DNA of 64,000 nt from Megamerina dolium (taxonomy: Eukaryota; Arthropoda; Insecta; Diptera; Megamerinidae). This document shows positions 11,640-24,720 of this stretch, one piece after another (position 1 is the first letter of the stretch; each line of letters begins with the position of its first letter). The translations under genes were made by a program, and so were the position numbers. Location of the stretch: positions 115,643,018-115,707,017 of the forward strand of contig OY978525.1 of assembly GCA_963854835.1 (NCBI GenBank). The letters are read 5' to 3'. The notes below the pieces were generated by a model, which was not told the origin of the DNA, made no database searches, and was given only the letters and a program-made list of their open reading frames with translations.

Positions 11640-14000
11640 TAACAGCCAAAGAAATCACATCAATTACCTTGAAAAGAATGAAAAGGTGATACAAAGCTGT
11701 TGGATCAATTCGGCGCCTTTTTGAAGCTAAAACGATCGCAAGAGGGAATAAAGCTGTATTGCCCCGTTGCACAAGCCAGCAGTAGTAATGATAAAATTAC
11801 ATGAATTAGGTAACTCAAATTGTGCTGAAATTGTTCAAATTTAACCACCTGCAACTATCTCGTCTCTTTCCAAACATGAAGAACGATTACTCAGTGGTAT
11901 AACTTTAGCATTTAACATCAAAATTTACGTAGTCCAGATAGAGAAAATACAAAGGAAATCATTAATTTAATCGCTTTGAGTAGACTAAATCCATATATAT
12001 AAAATTGCTACCAGAAGAAAACTTTGAAAACCCGTTTTCCGATTTTAATAATTTTTATGCATATAAAACAAATAATCCTAAAAAATATTTTCTTTCACTT
12101 ATTTGTAATACGCATTTGTTAAAATTCTTAGTAAATGTTACTCTTTTATATTATACTTTTTTAATACCACCAGCATTAACTTTAAGCCAATCAACTGAGG
12201 TGAAATTAAAAAAATTTTAATCATAACATTTTCAAAGTCTTCATACGAATATTAAACCTTTTTAATTCTTAGTCATGCAAAAGTTGATTATAAACTCGTA
12301 AAAACTTTATAATTGTTGTTGTTGTTTTTTCTTCTGCCAACTTCAATTTTTAATAACGCTTAGTCATGATCTCATTCGCTAATAGTAACCACAAATATTC
12401 AATAAGCCCATTACAATCATCGTATGTAATATGTTATATTAATAAAACAAGATGTTTTTCGAAAAGAGAAGAAAAAAATATAAACTTTTTATTAATTGCT
12501 TAATATGTATTTATTTATTAATACTATCATCATTTTGAGGATAAAGTCATTTATCTGAAAGCGCTGCAAGTAGGTATTATTAATCACAAGAATTTAAATT
12601 ATCATATTTGAAAAATGTTTCACAAAACTTTGCCATTAAATACTCAATAAATAATAGATTATGTTGAAAAGTTTTCGTTCGTAAGAAGAAAATTTATCGA
12701 TCAATAATATTTGAAAGTACTTAAAGTCTAATGAGCCTAACCTTAATATGATTTAACCCTAAATGAAAATTTATTCAAATCTATGCATTGCAGCAGAGCT
12801 TTCAAACTTTCATCAAGAAATGAGGTGAGAAAATTTATTGAAAATTGTAAAAGTCCTACACACACACACACACACATACTTACTTATAAATGCTCAGTTT
12901 AACACTTAATTGTTATAGATTTTATGGAAATTTTAATCTGAACACTAAAAATAGGATGGATGGAAGAAAATTGTAATTAATAAACTATCAACAATGTGCA
13001 AGAAAGCCAAAATAAACAAAAAAAAAAAAAATCGAATACAATTTTATGATGATAAAATATGCTTAATAATGCTGAACTAATTATTGAAAACAAGAAGAGC
13101 AAAATTGTGTAAAAAATAAAATAAAAAAAAATAAAAAATACAAATATTCTATAAAAACCACACTTAAACCAACATGGGTTAAATGAAGCGCAACAGCCAC
13201 TGAAGTATATCATTTATCAAAATATAAAACAGAATCAAAATATTTTTGAATTATAATGAAAGCAACAACAACTACAACAACAGAACTATTGACTTGGGGA
13301 AATAATAGGGGAATTATATAGAAGTTGGAATACTGGAACAAGTGTAGAATGGCCCACTTAAAGGAAAAAAAAATAAATTTTTTACTTCGTATAGAGCATA
13401 TTGTTATGAATATAAAAACCCACAAAATTGTTTCTCACTAACGCTCATATAAGGCGTGGCTCAAGGTGAAAATTCAAATTTACGATCGAATTTATTGAGT
13501 AATTTTTTTTTTTTTATAATATGGGTATCACCAAAAAAGGTCATTTTAAACCTTTATAGTATTACATAATGTTTACAATATATTTTGAATATTTTAAATA
13601 TTATGATCCAAATAAAAAATTTGAAAATATTTTTTTTTCAAAACCCGATTTTTTCCAAAATAATCACTATTGACCATATTCATGGCCATACAATTTACTT
13701 TCTAATGGTTTACTAAATATATTTTTTAAAAATGTTTATGTTTTTTTAAATATTTTTTTGTTTTTTTTTTTTTTAAGTGTGCTATTCTGCGCTTATGCCG
13801 GAATACTTCTTGGAATAGGGCAATTGTGAAATTGGAATTGGTGCTGTTATATATGAACAGGTAATGACTGTTTTTATTATCTGTTGTTTTTCTTTAAAAT
13901 TATATATTTTCAGAGTATATTTGTCGTGATCACCAAAGCTATAAAAAATTCTGAACACATCATGAACCATTTCATTTCAACGACATCGAGTTTTTACACA
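11640..14000. other. AT-rich non-coding stretch
   Basis: No recognisable gene. (CA)n at about 12859-12876 and several T/A runs. A minus-strand frame at 12977-13213 is F/I/Y-rich and composition-driven. Confidence 0.5.
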
Positions 14001-14005
14001 TTTTG

Positions 14006-14340
14006 CATGATGTTTGGGTTCAAATCACAACTATTTCGAAACAAATATTTAAAAAACAATGAAATTTTCAGAAATTTTTACGGTTTTTCTACAATTATTT
14101 TCCATATATTTTCAAAAAAGTACATGATGTTTGGGTTCAAAATATCAAAGATTTCAAAAGAAAGCTTTTAAAAACAACGAAATTATTTCATTTTAAATTT
14201 TCCCAAATTTTTTAGCGATTTTCTAAATTACCAAACACAAATTTTTCCATATATTTTCAACAGTTTGAATATCAACGATTTCGAAACAAAACTTTTAAAA
14301 ACAACAAAATTATTTCATTTTAAATTTGCGCAAATTTTTC
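14006..14340. repeat. Diverged tandem repeat, about 117-130 bp period
   Basis: The motif CATGATGTTTGGGTTCAAA occurs at 14006 and again at 14123, each followed by a TTTC(G)AAA...TTTAAAAACAA block. A third, more diverged unit (TTGAATATCAACGATTTCG, then CTTTTAAAAACAACAAAAT) follows near 14265. Each unit also contains TTTTCCATATATTTT. The open frame at 13884-14171 spans repeat DNA and is not a gene. Confidence 0.65.
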
Positions 14341-14344
14341 CACA

Positions 14345-16300
14345 ATTTTTTTTTTTTCAAATGTATTTGCCTAACTTATGAGACACATATTTTTCCATAT
14401 ATTTTTAAAATAATTTTTTTTTTTCAACTCCAAAAAATCGAATTATATCATTTAGTTTTGATTTAACAAAAGAGGTTTCTACCACAAAAGTCGCCAAAAT
14501 TTCTAATTTACTAATGAACTTGACATCATCGAATTTCAGTAAATTTCCATGCCCTTAAAAAATACAAAATCTGTACCAACTTGCGTATATTTCCCTTATT
14601 AAAAACCACTTAAAAATTATATACATAGAAACAAAAATTAAACATAATAGATTTTATATATTTCTTTCGGCACTTCTTAAATAAAATATATACAGAATTT
14701 TTTTTATTTTTTGCTTCGGTATTCTCTCATCGGACACCAGCCTGTTGCTCCATATATTTAATTCTTTTAGCACAGACAGACAAATATTATTCTTTGGGTA
14801 CTCTTCTTCGTTTAGGACATAAACATTTTTTCATTGAAGGCACAAAAAAAAAAAAATACAAAATTATTAAATTAATTCACTAATGTTTGAACAACAAAAG
14901 AATACAACAAAAAGACAGAAGCAGCAGCATATCCATACATATATGAACATGGATAAAAAGAACAACAACAACAAAAATGTTTAACCGCGTATCAAATTTA
15001 AATTGACTATCGAGAATAAGCAAACCAAATTTGTATTGGTTAACAAAAAAAAAAAAAACGAAAGATTGAATAGCAAGCGTACGAATAATGCAGACCATAA
15101 ATGACCAAGCTACTATCTTGGTTTATTGCAATGAATTCTATTATTTGGCATTTTAAAACCTTGAAAGCACGGTATGCATCAAAGGATTAAATATATTGTG
15201 TGAAATAGAGTCATAAAATTGGGGAATTGTTGTTGTTTTTTATTATAAATAAAAAAAAAAAAAGAAGAAAAGGAAACCAAAATTAGAAGAAGAAAATCTA
15301 AAGCAAATGTGTTAAAATTTTTTCTATATCAAAAAAAAAAAATAAAAAAATAAAAAAACACGTAGTAGGCCCCACATCATGTAGAGCAGATCTGTATGTA
15401 GATGATGCTGTCGTTACTAATGATAATGCCTGTGTACTTCTACGTAAAGCTTCATATGATATCTTTTTTGATGGTATATAGAAAATTGAACAGTTCACTC
15501 AATCGTTGAGCTCATTAAATGTAATATGATGCGCCAGCACCGACGGCACATGGGCGCACACATGTTCACTGGCTATTGGTCGAACCTAATTTATTAGCTG
15601 TTTCATTGTGTATCTACGATATATATTTATAATATATTGTATATCTTGTTATTCATCTGTCTGTCTCTATATTGATGTTTAAATGTCAGATCGTAGTCAT
15701 AGTGCCTAATGTTAATTTTTAGTTATGTATTGATTTTGTTAATTTGATGTTGTTTCTTCTATTTACATTTTCTTTCATTTCTTACAAATTATATGTTAGC
15801 AACATGTGTTGAGTGCTTAATTTGTTGTAATTTGTAGTTTCAAGTCGTGCTTTTATTTTTTTATTTTTTGCTTTCTTTACGTCTTCATCTTCTGTGAAAC
15901 AGAAACACAAATTTAGTTAATAACTTCATTTTATATGGAAAAATTGTTACAATTTTATAATTGAGTTGAAACATTTACTCGATATTATTTATTTTTTTGA
16001 AGCCACTTGTAAGAACGAGCATTGAATTATCATCTGAGAGGTTTATATGGTGAATTTTTTCAAGAAATCTACACCACAAGAGGCTGTCTAGATGAAATTG
16101 TCTATTATTTCTCTTTCTAATCCAGTCCGAATGGAAAATTGGGTATACGAAAAAGTTCAGTAACAAATTGTCGGTAGATAGCTTTAAAATGTAACATCTC
16201 TGGTAATATTAATTGCATCTGGCTATACTATAGCTTGTTTGAAAGGTGATATTTTAAGCTTTACTTTATTAAAAGACAATATTAAAATCGCATTATTCTG
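14345..16300. other. AT-rich non-coding stretch
   Basis: Nothing recognised. The minus-strand frame at 15298-15498 lacks any motif I know. Confidence 0.5.
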
Positions 16301-16309
16301 TGAAAAGTT

Positions 16310-17345
16310 ATCGACGTTTAAAAATGAGTGAAAATTCGGAACATTATCGTCATATTTCCATTATAGGAAAGATAAGAATGTGTCGCGGGCTGCTGAACAA
16401 ATTTATGAAGTTTTGCGGAGACAATGTAACTAGAAAAACAACAACGAAGTAGTTTTCTCGTTTTCGATCTGATAATTTTGATGTTAAAAATGCACCTCGC
16501 TCTGGTCAACCAATCACTAAAAAAGTCGACGAATTCATGGAAAAAATTAAGCAAGACTGGCACATGAACTGCCTTGACTTTGCTAGGGAACTAGGCAATC
16601 ATCGCCAAACAATTATCCACAATTTGAAGAAAGCTGGATACACACAAAGAAGCTCGATGTTTGGGTGCCACATGAATTAAAAGTGAAAAATTTAATGAAC
16701 CGAATTTCCATTCGTGATTTATTGCTAAAACGGAACGAAATTGAACCATTTCTGAAGCAAATTATTACTGGCGATAAAAAATAGATCACATACGACAATA
16801 ATCTGCAAAAATAAAATTGAATAAAGCGAGATGAAGCTTCGCAAAAGATGGCAACGCCAGCATTGACACCAAGAAAGGTTATGCTATGTGTTTGATGAGA
16901 TTGGAAGGGAATTATCTATTATGCAGCTTATACAACCCGGTCAAATGATTGATTGTAATCTCTACTATTAACAATTAATGAGATTAGAGGAAGGAATTCA
17001 ATTAAAATGTCTAGAATTGCTCAACAGAAAGGGTGGTGTGTTCCATTATGACAACGCCAGACCCACACACATCTTTGATGACCCGACAGAAAGTGGGAGA
17101 GCTTGAGTGGGAAGTTTTCAAATATTATCATTTGTTTCGATCTCGGCAGAATTCTCTTAATGGTGTAAATTTAAATTCCGTAGAGGCCTGGAAAAGGCAC
17201 TTGAATCAGTTTTTTGCACAGAAAACCCAGAAGTTCTACGCATGGATGGAATAATGGCTTTACCCCCAAAAATGGCAAAAGGTTATCGATAAAAATAGTC
17301 ATGGACGACCTTCACGAGAATTATACTTCATCCACATTGCTCTAA
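16310..17345 (+). mobile_element. mariner family C, decayed
   Basis: Remains of a mariner transposase. An ATG near 16324 starts MSENSEHYRHISI. The frame continues with GDNVTRKTTTK, FSRFRSDNFDVKNAPRSGQP and GNHRQTIIHNLKKAGYTQ (helix-turn-helix), then shifts to a WVPHELK-like stretch and EIEPFLKQIITGDKK, where the usual catalytic GDEKW reads GDKK followed by a stop. Near 16990-17050 come LNRKGG and FHYDNARPTH, carrying the second Asp. In the next frame (17033-17254) the copy reads SLMTRQKVGELEWEV, then jumps directly to YHLFRSRQNSLNGV, so the HPPYSPDLAPSD block with the third Asp is deleted. The end FFAQKTQKFYAWME is followed by a degraded tail. ITRs were not identified; the outer limits are approximate. 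Non-functional. Confidence 0.8.
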
Positions 17346-17349
17346 TTTG

Positions 17350-18264
17350 TTTTCTTATCAAATATGTACATTTATTCCAAAAAACCATATAACCTTAATT
17401 GCTTAAAAAACTAAGTGAGAATTGATTTTTCTAAATTTAACTGAACAAATAGAACTTTATTATTAAAATACAGAGAAGTAATAGTATTCAAATTAAATAC
17501 AGTAATTGTACTTAAAATATAATGGAATTTCATGTGTAATCAAATTACAAACATAAACTCATAACGCCTAGCTCTGTTCCAAATATGGAAATTACAAAAT
17601 ACTTTTAAACTACATAAATGTAATTCATTTATTCAAATTACATTTATATTCTTCTTTTATTGTATTTATTAATTTTTTTTTTTTTTTGCAAATAACATGG
17701 AAATATGTACAATCAAACACAAAAAGAATAAAAACAAACAGGAAAAAGCAAATCTCATTCAACCGACAATGTCTACTCTATTTGTAGTTTCTATCATAAA
17801 TTACAATGAATAGATATGTAAATTAAAATGAGCGAATATATATACATACATTTGTTGCATGTAAGTAATTTATGTATAGCTAATAAATCCATTTCAATGA
17901 CTTGAACATGTTTTGCAATTTTAATTAATTAAATTGTAAATATTGTATGTGATTCGTGTTTTTTTTTTCTATCTCTCTTTCATATTGCTAGTAAATATAT
18001 TTGTGCATTTTTTTACACTTTTTTGTCATAATTTGTTGCTTTTCAAAAGAATGAATACGCATATAATGTACAACAAAATGTCAATTTCAATTATTTATGT
18101 CAATGGTACATAGATAGAAATATGTTTTCTTTTTTTTTTTTTCTATCTAATATTTCTGGTTTATAATTTGGTTGGTTGGTTGGTTGGTTGATTATTATGG
18201 TTATTACGTGTATTATAATATTGCACGAGTATGTCATTTCGCATGTTTGATATATATGTTCTAA
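17350..18264. other. AT-rich non-coding stretch
   Basis: Nothing recognised apart from poly(T) tracts and (GGTT)n at 18169-18190. Confidence 0.55.
18169..18190. repeat. (GGTT)n microsatellite
   Basis: Five GGTT units just upstream of a mariner insertion. Confidence 0.9.
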
Positions 18265-18266
18265 TA

Positions 18267-19260
18267 CGAAGGCGGTCCCAGAACTACCCGATCTGACATA
18301 TAGATGGCGGCAGTAGTTTGAAAAAAATTACTTTGGTGAATAGTGACAACCTTATAAAACATGTTTTAAGTTTCAAGGCGCCATGTTATTTTGTATTTTT
18401 TTTTTTTTTTTTTGGAGCCATCGAAAATTATCGACCACAGTGAATTTGTAAACTTGAAAAAAATTGATCACCATTATGTAATTCAATGCTTTCATTTGAA
18501 AGGCCTCAGTCCAACGAATATTAAAACCGAACTAGATTCTACTCTGGGGAGGAGTCTGCTCCTTCGTTTACAACCATCAAATATTGGGTGGCAGAGTTTA
18601 AACTAGGTCGTACGAACTGCCAAGACAAACACCGTAGTGGTCAACCAATTGAGGTGACCACGGCAGAAATGGTTAAGAAAATCCACGAAATGCCATTGGA
18701 TACTCTCCGGCTGAAGGTGTGTGAGCTTGGTGAAATTACAGGCATTTCAAAAAGTGCTATACATCGTATTTTGACCGAACATTTTTGGAGATGAAAAAGC
18801 TGTGTGCAAGATGGGTGCCGCGTTTGCTCCCAATAGAACAAAAACAACGTCGTGAAGATGTTTCTATAGAGTGTTTGGGGATGTTTCACAGTAATAAAGC
18901 CGAGTTTTTGCGTCAATTCGTAACCATGGATGAGGCATGGGTCCACCACTTCACACCTGAGACAAAGGAGCAGTTAAAACAGTGGACTGAAAGGGGAGAA
19001 CCTGCAGATTTTCTATTTCCAAATTTGAAAACAAATTGCTTGGTGATAAAAGTTTTGCAAACAATAAAGAGTTGGAGTCTACGGTAGATGGCTATTTTAA
19101 TGAGCTAGTCAGTTCATACTATAAACAGGGTATCGAAGCTATAGAATATCGCTGGAAAGTGTATAGAGCTAAAAGGATATTATGTTGAGAAATAAAGAAA
19201 AATTTTCGCAAATTTGTTATGTTTTCTTTGTTAGATCGGGTAGATCTGGGACCACCCTTG
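18267..19260 (+). mobile_element. mariner family A, both ITRs, internal deletion
   Basis: A complete-ended but internally deleted mariner (994 bp against roughly 1.25-1.3 kb for a full element). The 5' ITR begins CGAAGGCGGTCCCAGAAC and the 3' end is its complement (...CTGGGACCACCCTTG); TA duplications sit at 18265-18266 and 19261-19262. Coding remains: an N-terminal block (EPSKIIDHSEFVNLKKIDH, about 18416 on), CFHLKGLSPTNIKTELDS, frameshift, NCQDKHRSGQPIEVTTAEM, the helix-turn-helix ITGISKSAIHRILTEH, frameshift, KKLCARWVPRLLPIEQKQRR and VTMDEAWVHHFTPETKEQ with the first catalytic Asp. After RGEPA the frame jumps to DFLFPNLK, so about 300 bp with the second catalytic Asp are lost. The C-terminal segment is in another frame. 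Non-autonomous. Confidence 0.93.
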
Positions 19261-19262
19261 TA

Positions 19263-20540
19263 CATACATGTTCGTGCAACACTGTTATTCTATAGTTGAT
19301 GCTAATAATTGTTGACAAAATGCATAAAAATTTGCTTGACCATTTTGTTTTGATTAATAAATAAATAATATTGTAGATTACATTATAAAGCGAAAAAAAT
19401 AGAAAAAATATTATTCGAAAAAAAAAAAAACATTTCTTGTTCTAATTAAATTTAATGCTTTTTTATTGTGAAAAAAAATATTTCAATAATTGTAATTATT
19501 ATTTTTTTTTTTAATCTATTATTACATGTAATTATTAAAACATTTAAATTGATTATTTAAAAAAAAAAAAATGATATTTTTATTTCTATTTAAATTTGAA
19601 TTTAATTAGTTGTTATTATATATAAAATTACTATTATTATTTTTACAATTTTTTTTTTCAAAATATTTTAGCATTTTCTATGACAAGTAAAAATAATATC
19701 CAGTGAAACAACTAAAATACCATACATATGCAACCAGCTAGTCAACATCGTAGCCTCTGGCGACAACATTTTAAGCTCTCGTAAAGCAGGTATTTATATT
19801 GTTGATTTGATTGGTAGTATTTGTGCATATAAATGCATCATGTATTTGGTTTATTTGATTTTTCACAATTAATATGTTATGACAGTATAACTAATTGTTG
19901 TTTTTATTTGACTCTTTCAACCCACCCCTTGCTTGTATGATATACTTGTGTAGTCATATATCATTTGCTGCTAGTGACAAGTGTTGACTTTATATTATTG
20001 TAATATATTGTATCATATAATACCTGGGTAAGTGGGAGTAATAGCTGGTGAATTAAAATTAAAACAATTTAATTAATTTCACATAGCAAACGTATACAAA
20101 TTTCATTAATTGTATTGTTATTTTTGTAATGTGCTTCATCATATGTATGTAGAAGCAAATAGAAACTTTTCCAAAGATATTCAACTCATTTTATATGCGA
20201 AATATTGTAAAATATAATGGTAGGGTGGAAATAACAAAAACCGAATACAAAATAACATTTCAAAACAGAAAACAATTTGAAAAAGTTCTTCAAAAGTTCA
20301 AGAAAATAATTTCCATGGTTTGTATATGTACATACGTAATATAATCTGCTTCAATTCAATTTAAATCTTCCTCTGCAACACTTGATTTAAATAGTAAAGT
20401 TTTCCCCCAAAAATAATTGTACATATGTATGAGCTTACACGTGGGATATATACAATATCTTCCGTACACATATGCCGGCAAAGAAGACAATGAATACCGA
20501 AATGAAATACATTATTAAATTTAAAAATAAAAAACTGATA
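19263..20540. other. AT-rich non-coding stretch
   Basis: Nothing recognised. Several A/T homopolymers and short direct repeats. Confidence 0.5.
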
Positions 20541-20544
20541 TGTA

Positions 20545-21383
20545 TACACTAGATATGTTCAAAAAAATCTAGTTTTTTTTGTGATTGATGAAGCGGGCAG
20601 TAGTAGTTTCATCGTTAGTCCGACAAATTTCATTTTTCTGTTCGCAAGCAATTGGCAATATCATCTAAAAAGCTTCAAAAAGCTGTTTTAAGCTTTTCTA
20701 AAAGCTCATTAAAAAAAATTTTATTTAAAAAGCGCTTTTCTAAGCTCTTTCGCCATCCTTCACTACGATCAATTTTGAAATTTCATACTCTGAATACTGT
20801 AAAACAATTAAAACGATTTATCTACACTAGACATGTTAAAAAAAATGTCGAATTTTTTTTGTGATTGACGAAGTGGGCAGTAGGAGATTCATTGTTAGTC
20901 CTGCCAATTTCATTTTATTGTTGGAAAACAATTGGCAATATCATCTAAAAAGCTTCAAAAAGCTTTTTTAAGCTTTTCTAAAAGCTCCTTTCAAAAATAT
21001 TTTATTTATAAAGCTTTTTCTAAGCTCTTTCACTATTCTTCACTACGATAAATCTTGGAATTTCATACTCTGAATGCTGTAAAACAATTAAAACGTTTTG
21101 TCTACACTAGACAATTTCAAAAAATGTAGAATTTTTTGGTGATTGACGAAGTGGGCAGTAGGAGTTTCATTGTTAGTCCGGCCAATTTCATTTTACTGTT
21201 GGAAAGCAATTGGCAATTTCATCTAAAAAGATTGAAAAAGCTTTTTTAAGCTTTTCTAAAAGCTTCTTTAAAAAAAAATTACTTTACAAAGCTTTTTCTA
21301 TGCTCTTTCACCATCCTTCACTACGACAAATTTTGAAATTTCATACTCTGAGTCCTACAAAACAATTAAAACAATTTATTTGA
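20545..21383. repeat. Three-unit tandem array, about 279-bp period
   Basis: The phrase TACACTAG starts units at 20545, 20823 and 21103 (spacings 278 and 280). Each unit then has GTGATTGA(C/T)GAAG(C/T)GGGCAG, a TTTCAT(C/T)GTTAGTCC stretch, CAATTGGCAAT(A/T)TCATC, a cluster of AAGCTT-centred palindromes, CACTACGA(T/C)(A/C)AAT and TCATACTCTGA. The third unit ends near 21383. The 1% length variation and visible divergence suggest an old satellite-like triplication. Open frames inside it are not genes. Confidence 0.88.
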
Positions 21384-21765
21384 TTGGAATTTTAGAAACT
21401 AGATTGATTAAACTTAAGAAAAAGCTCTCTTTTCCGACAGCTTTTCCATATAAAAATTATTTTTTCGCATAAGAAAACCTTCAAAAATATTAGCAATGCT
21501 TAAAGTACTCGGTAAACGAAAAAAGAATTCTATTTTTTAACCAAAAATTTATCACACAAATTTTCAGGCTATTCTAACATAACAACATACATATTCTTAT
21601 ACAATACATAAGCATTAGCTTTCACATATGGCAGGTGAATAATCTGTGAGCCCACATTTTCCGTTTGATTTTATAAGAATGTATATTGCATTCACGAAAT
21701 TAAATGTTATTCAGTGAAAAAGTTTATATAAATACATTGTCGAAATTATAGCATCAAAATCAACC

Positions 21766-21791
21766 AACAACAACAACAACAACAACAACAA
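21766..21791. repeat. (CAA)n microsatellite
   Basis: About eight to nine CAA units. Confidence 0.9.
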
Positions 21792-22215
21792 AAATGTGGT
21801 AATGTTTGCTTTTCTACGATTTAAAAGTATTTGTATATATGTATATGTTGCATGTGTGTATATATATTCTTGTTTGATATTATGCCTACCCAAAAAAAAA
21901 AAAAAAAAAAAACCAAAACACACAACAACAACAAAAATTGAAATTAAAATTTTCAACCCTATATACATTTATACATATCGTATGTATATATACATATTTA
22001 TACATTTCAACATGTTGCTATAATAGTATAATATGGCATCGATACCCTAGCATCATTTCACTTACTTATCATCATCAAGCAGTTAGGCGTCAAGAAGTAT
22101 CATACGAGTACATATGCCGACAAGAATTGGTTAGATACAAAGAATTTGCGTATTTTATGAGTTTGTGTGCGGTAAAGCATTTAAATTTTAAACGATTTAA
22201 TATGAACTTCAGCCA

Positions 22216-22260
22216 AACACACACCCACAAACACACACACACACACACGCACGCACACAA
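22216..22260. repeat. (CA)n microsatellite, imperfect
   Basis: CA repeat with CCCA and GCACGC interruptions. Confidence 0.9.
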
Positions 22261-22751
22261 ATACAGAAATACTTAAATACTCTTATAGCTAACTTTTACT
22301 TTTGCCAAAAAGGTTTTTATAAGCAAACTTTTCTTTGAGTAATTATCAAATCCATTAGTCTACTACGAGCACACAATGTGCCTTAGATATATTGTATATA
22401 AACATATGTATATACAATATATATGTATGTATATATTTATATCATAGGTTTGTCATTTGCTTACAAATATAGTCAATAGGTAACAGAGACAAGTATAAGT
22501 AGGAATATGCTACAATTTTCTTCATTTTCATACCACAACTGCTACTTGATGTGTGGTTTCCCCTTTTGGAATACTCTTTAATTTAAAGATCTTAGAATTT
22601 GAAACAAATATATGAAATTCTTCTCCAAAAAAGATAAAAAAAAAGTAACTTTGGAAAACCACAGTGTGTGACGTGTGAGAATACATGAAAAAAAAAAAAC
22701 TTTCCAACCAAGAAAACCTACTCTCATATAAGCACGCCAAATATCATCAAA

Positions 22752-22803
22752 ACCATCACCGTCACCATCACCATCACCATCACCATCAACCAACCAACCA
22801 ACA
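22752..22803. repeat. (CACCAT)n then (CAAC)n repeat
   Basis: About six CACCAT/CGTCAC hexamers followed by four CAAC tetramers. A minus-strand frame of alternating Asp and Gly across it is an artefact. Confidence 0.88.
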
Positions 22804-23404
22804 AACCCCAAAATAACTCCAACAATATCAACCCTCAGCAGCTCAAACCACATGCTAGATGGGTATAATAATATAGTAGTATGAGGATCACCATCACAAC
22901 CGGCACCAACCAACCAATATACAGTTGATGCCAATGACAACCATACACCTCAACGTTATCAAAGTCGGAAAAGTAAATTTATCTTCAAAGTAATAAATAC
23001 CAATGTACGTTACTATATGTTAGTATGTATATGATACTACCAATGTTTAATTTGCTCGTATTTAGAAAGATAGAGAGAGAGAGAAAGAAAGTATATGATG
23101 AAAGAGAAGAAAATAAGCAGATTATATGTAGCATGTAGCATATTCATCTTATAGAGTGATTATATATAACTTGATGTAAGTTAAAATTTTAATTTCACAA
23201 TAAAATGATGCGATTATCAGAGATATTACTATTTAAAATATCTACAAATTCCCCTATATATAATATTATTATTTGCTAGCCATTGAAATAAAATGACCCA
23301 TACCTCCACGAAGCAGCAGTCTTTTACTAATGAAATTTTCATAAAGCGTTGGACTACATATCGTCTGAAGAAAGCGATGTTATAATTTCAACCATTTCCG
23401 AATT

Positions 23405-24720
23405 ATGGAATTGAACCTTGAAAACCTTGCTCTCATACGGGGTGCGGTGGTCTGGGAGAAATGTACAATGCAGCAATTGATCACCAACACACTTAGCAGG
23501 ACACAAAGATTAGCGTGTGTATGCAACACAGGAGCAACGCGTACATGTCCCACGGCATCTTTGAAAATTCTCTTGGAATTCACAGCCCAGTTCATATTTA
23601 TATCCAGTACCAGTACCAGGGAGGGCGATTCTAAGAATGTCTAAAGGAAGCACCGAAATAGAAGGGCACCTTGTTCGTAGGAAGTTTAATATTCTTGCGA
23701 AACGGCTACCTGCAATCATGCAAGCCAAGGGGCACGATGCATACAAGGCTCAGTTTCATAAAAAGGTTTAAAGCTGAACTCAGTAATAAAAAAAAACGAG
23801 CTGGAACGGCATATCTAAAAACTTATGAGATAAACCAAAACATTAAAACATGGTACACATGGATGGCTCCGTCACAGACAAAGGAGCCGGAGTGGGAGTA
23901 TTTTGGGCCGGGGGCAAGATACTCGGAAGCTTTAGGCAAAAACATGATCATCTTTCAAGCGAAAATCTACACTATTGACAGGTCGCGTCTATTTTAATCT
24001 CTGTCGTAACTATCGGAACAGAAAAATAGCTATCTTAACTGACAGCTAGGCGGCAATCTAGGCACTTAAATCTCAAATCAAATTACATCATATCGGGTGA
24101 TGGAGTGTCTTGAGAAGCTGAACATCCATTGGGTGAAAGCAATCAGGTGTGGATATTATGGATTCCAGGTCACGTGGGAATTACAGGAAACGAAAAGGCA
24201 GATGAACTCGCCAGAAAGGGAGCAGCAACCACGGAACCATTCAATCGGAAAGGGATAACAATCAGGTGTGGATACTATGGGTTCCAGGTCACATGGGAAT
24301 TACATGAAACGAAAAGGCAGCTGAACTCGCTAGAAAGGAAGCAGCAACCCCCGTTTGTAGACCCGTAACCATTCGGCAAATTGAGAAAGGGCAACTTCTC
24401 CAAAAATCTTTAGGGAAGCAGAAGATATACAAAGGAAACAATATTGGGACAATCTACCGGGCTTACGACAATTAAAGTCACACTTAGTCAACATATAAGC
24501 TAAATAGTTGGGAGGATTGTATGAAGCTAAACAAGAATAAATTAAGAATCATTACAGTAGTTCTGAGAGGACATTGTAGGCTGAACTATAACTACCTGAC
24601 AAAACTGGAAATTTACTCTAATGAAATTTTGTAGGTTTTGCGGGGCGGAGGAGGATGAAATCTCGAAACACGTGCTGATACATGTAGCTGAACATCTACT
24701 ATTATTATTATCGTTGGGGG
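23405..24720 (+). mobile_element. Non-LTR retrotransposon (LINE), RT tail and RNase H, decayed
   Basis: Plus-strand LINE ORF2 remains in changing frames. The reverse-transcriptase tail appears at 23405-23644: LIRGAVVWEKCTMQQL, SRTQRLACVCNTGATRTCP and TASLKILLEF, a close fit to the LINE pattern (L..+QR.....GA.R.TPT.AL..LL). The RNase H start follows near 23855 as DGSVTDKGAGVGVFWAGG. The final RNase H strand, VWILWIPGHVGITGNEKA then DELARKGAATTEPF, starts at about 24147. A block of 119 bp containing this strand is duplicated in tandem (see 24142-24356). A shortened Cys/His tail follows near 24630. Many stops and shifts make it inactive. R1/LOA-like by motif; clade uncertain. Its 3' side runs into a palindromic element. 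Confidence 0.82.
24142..24356 (+). repeat. 119-bp tandem duplication inside the LINE RNase H region
   Basis: The stretch beginning ATCAGGTGTGGATA at 24142 is repeated from 24261 with few differences (GGATTCCAGGTCACGTGGG against GGGTTCCAGGTCACATGGG). Both copies carry the GNEKA.ELARK motif, the second in a shifted frame. This duplicates the last RNase H strand and cannot make a working enzyme. Confidence 0.9.

Larger units (their letters stand above)
21390..23400. other. Non-coding stretch rich in microsatellites
   Basis: Contains (CAA)n (21766-21791), an A18-type run near 21890, TATACA-rich tracts, (CA)n (22216-22260), (CACCAT)n with (CAAC)n (22752-22803) and GA-rich sequence near 23070. Frames encoding DGDGDG or HTHTHT are repeat translations. 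No host gene recognised. Confidence 0.55.

Noticed and set aside
22578..22940. Minus-strand 120-codon frame with alternating Asp-Gly
   Set aside because: It is the translation of the (CACCAT)n repeat at 22752-22788; the remainder lacks motifs.
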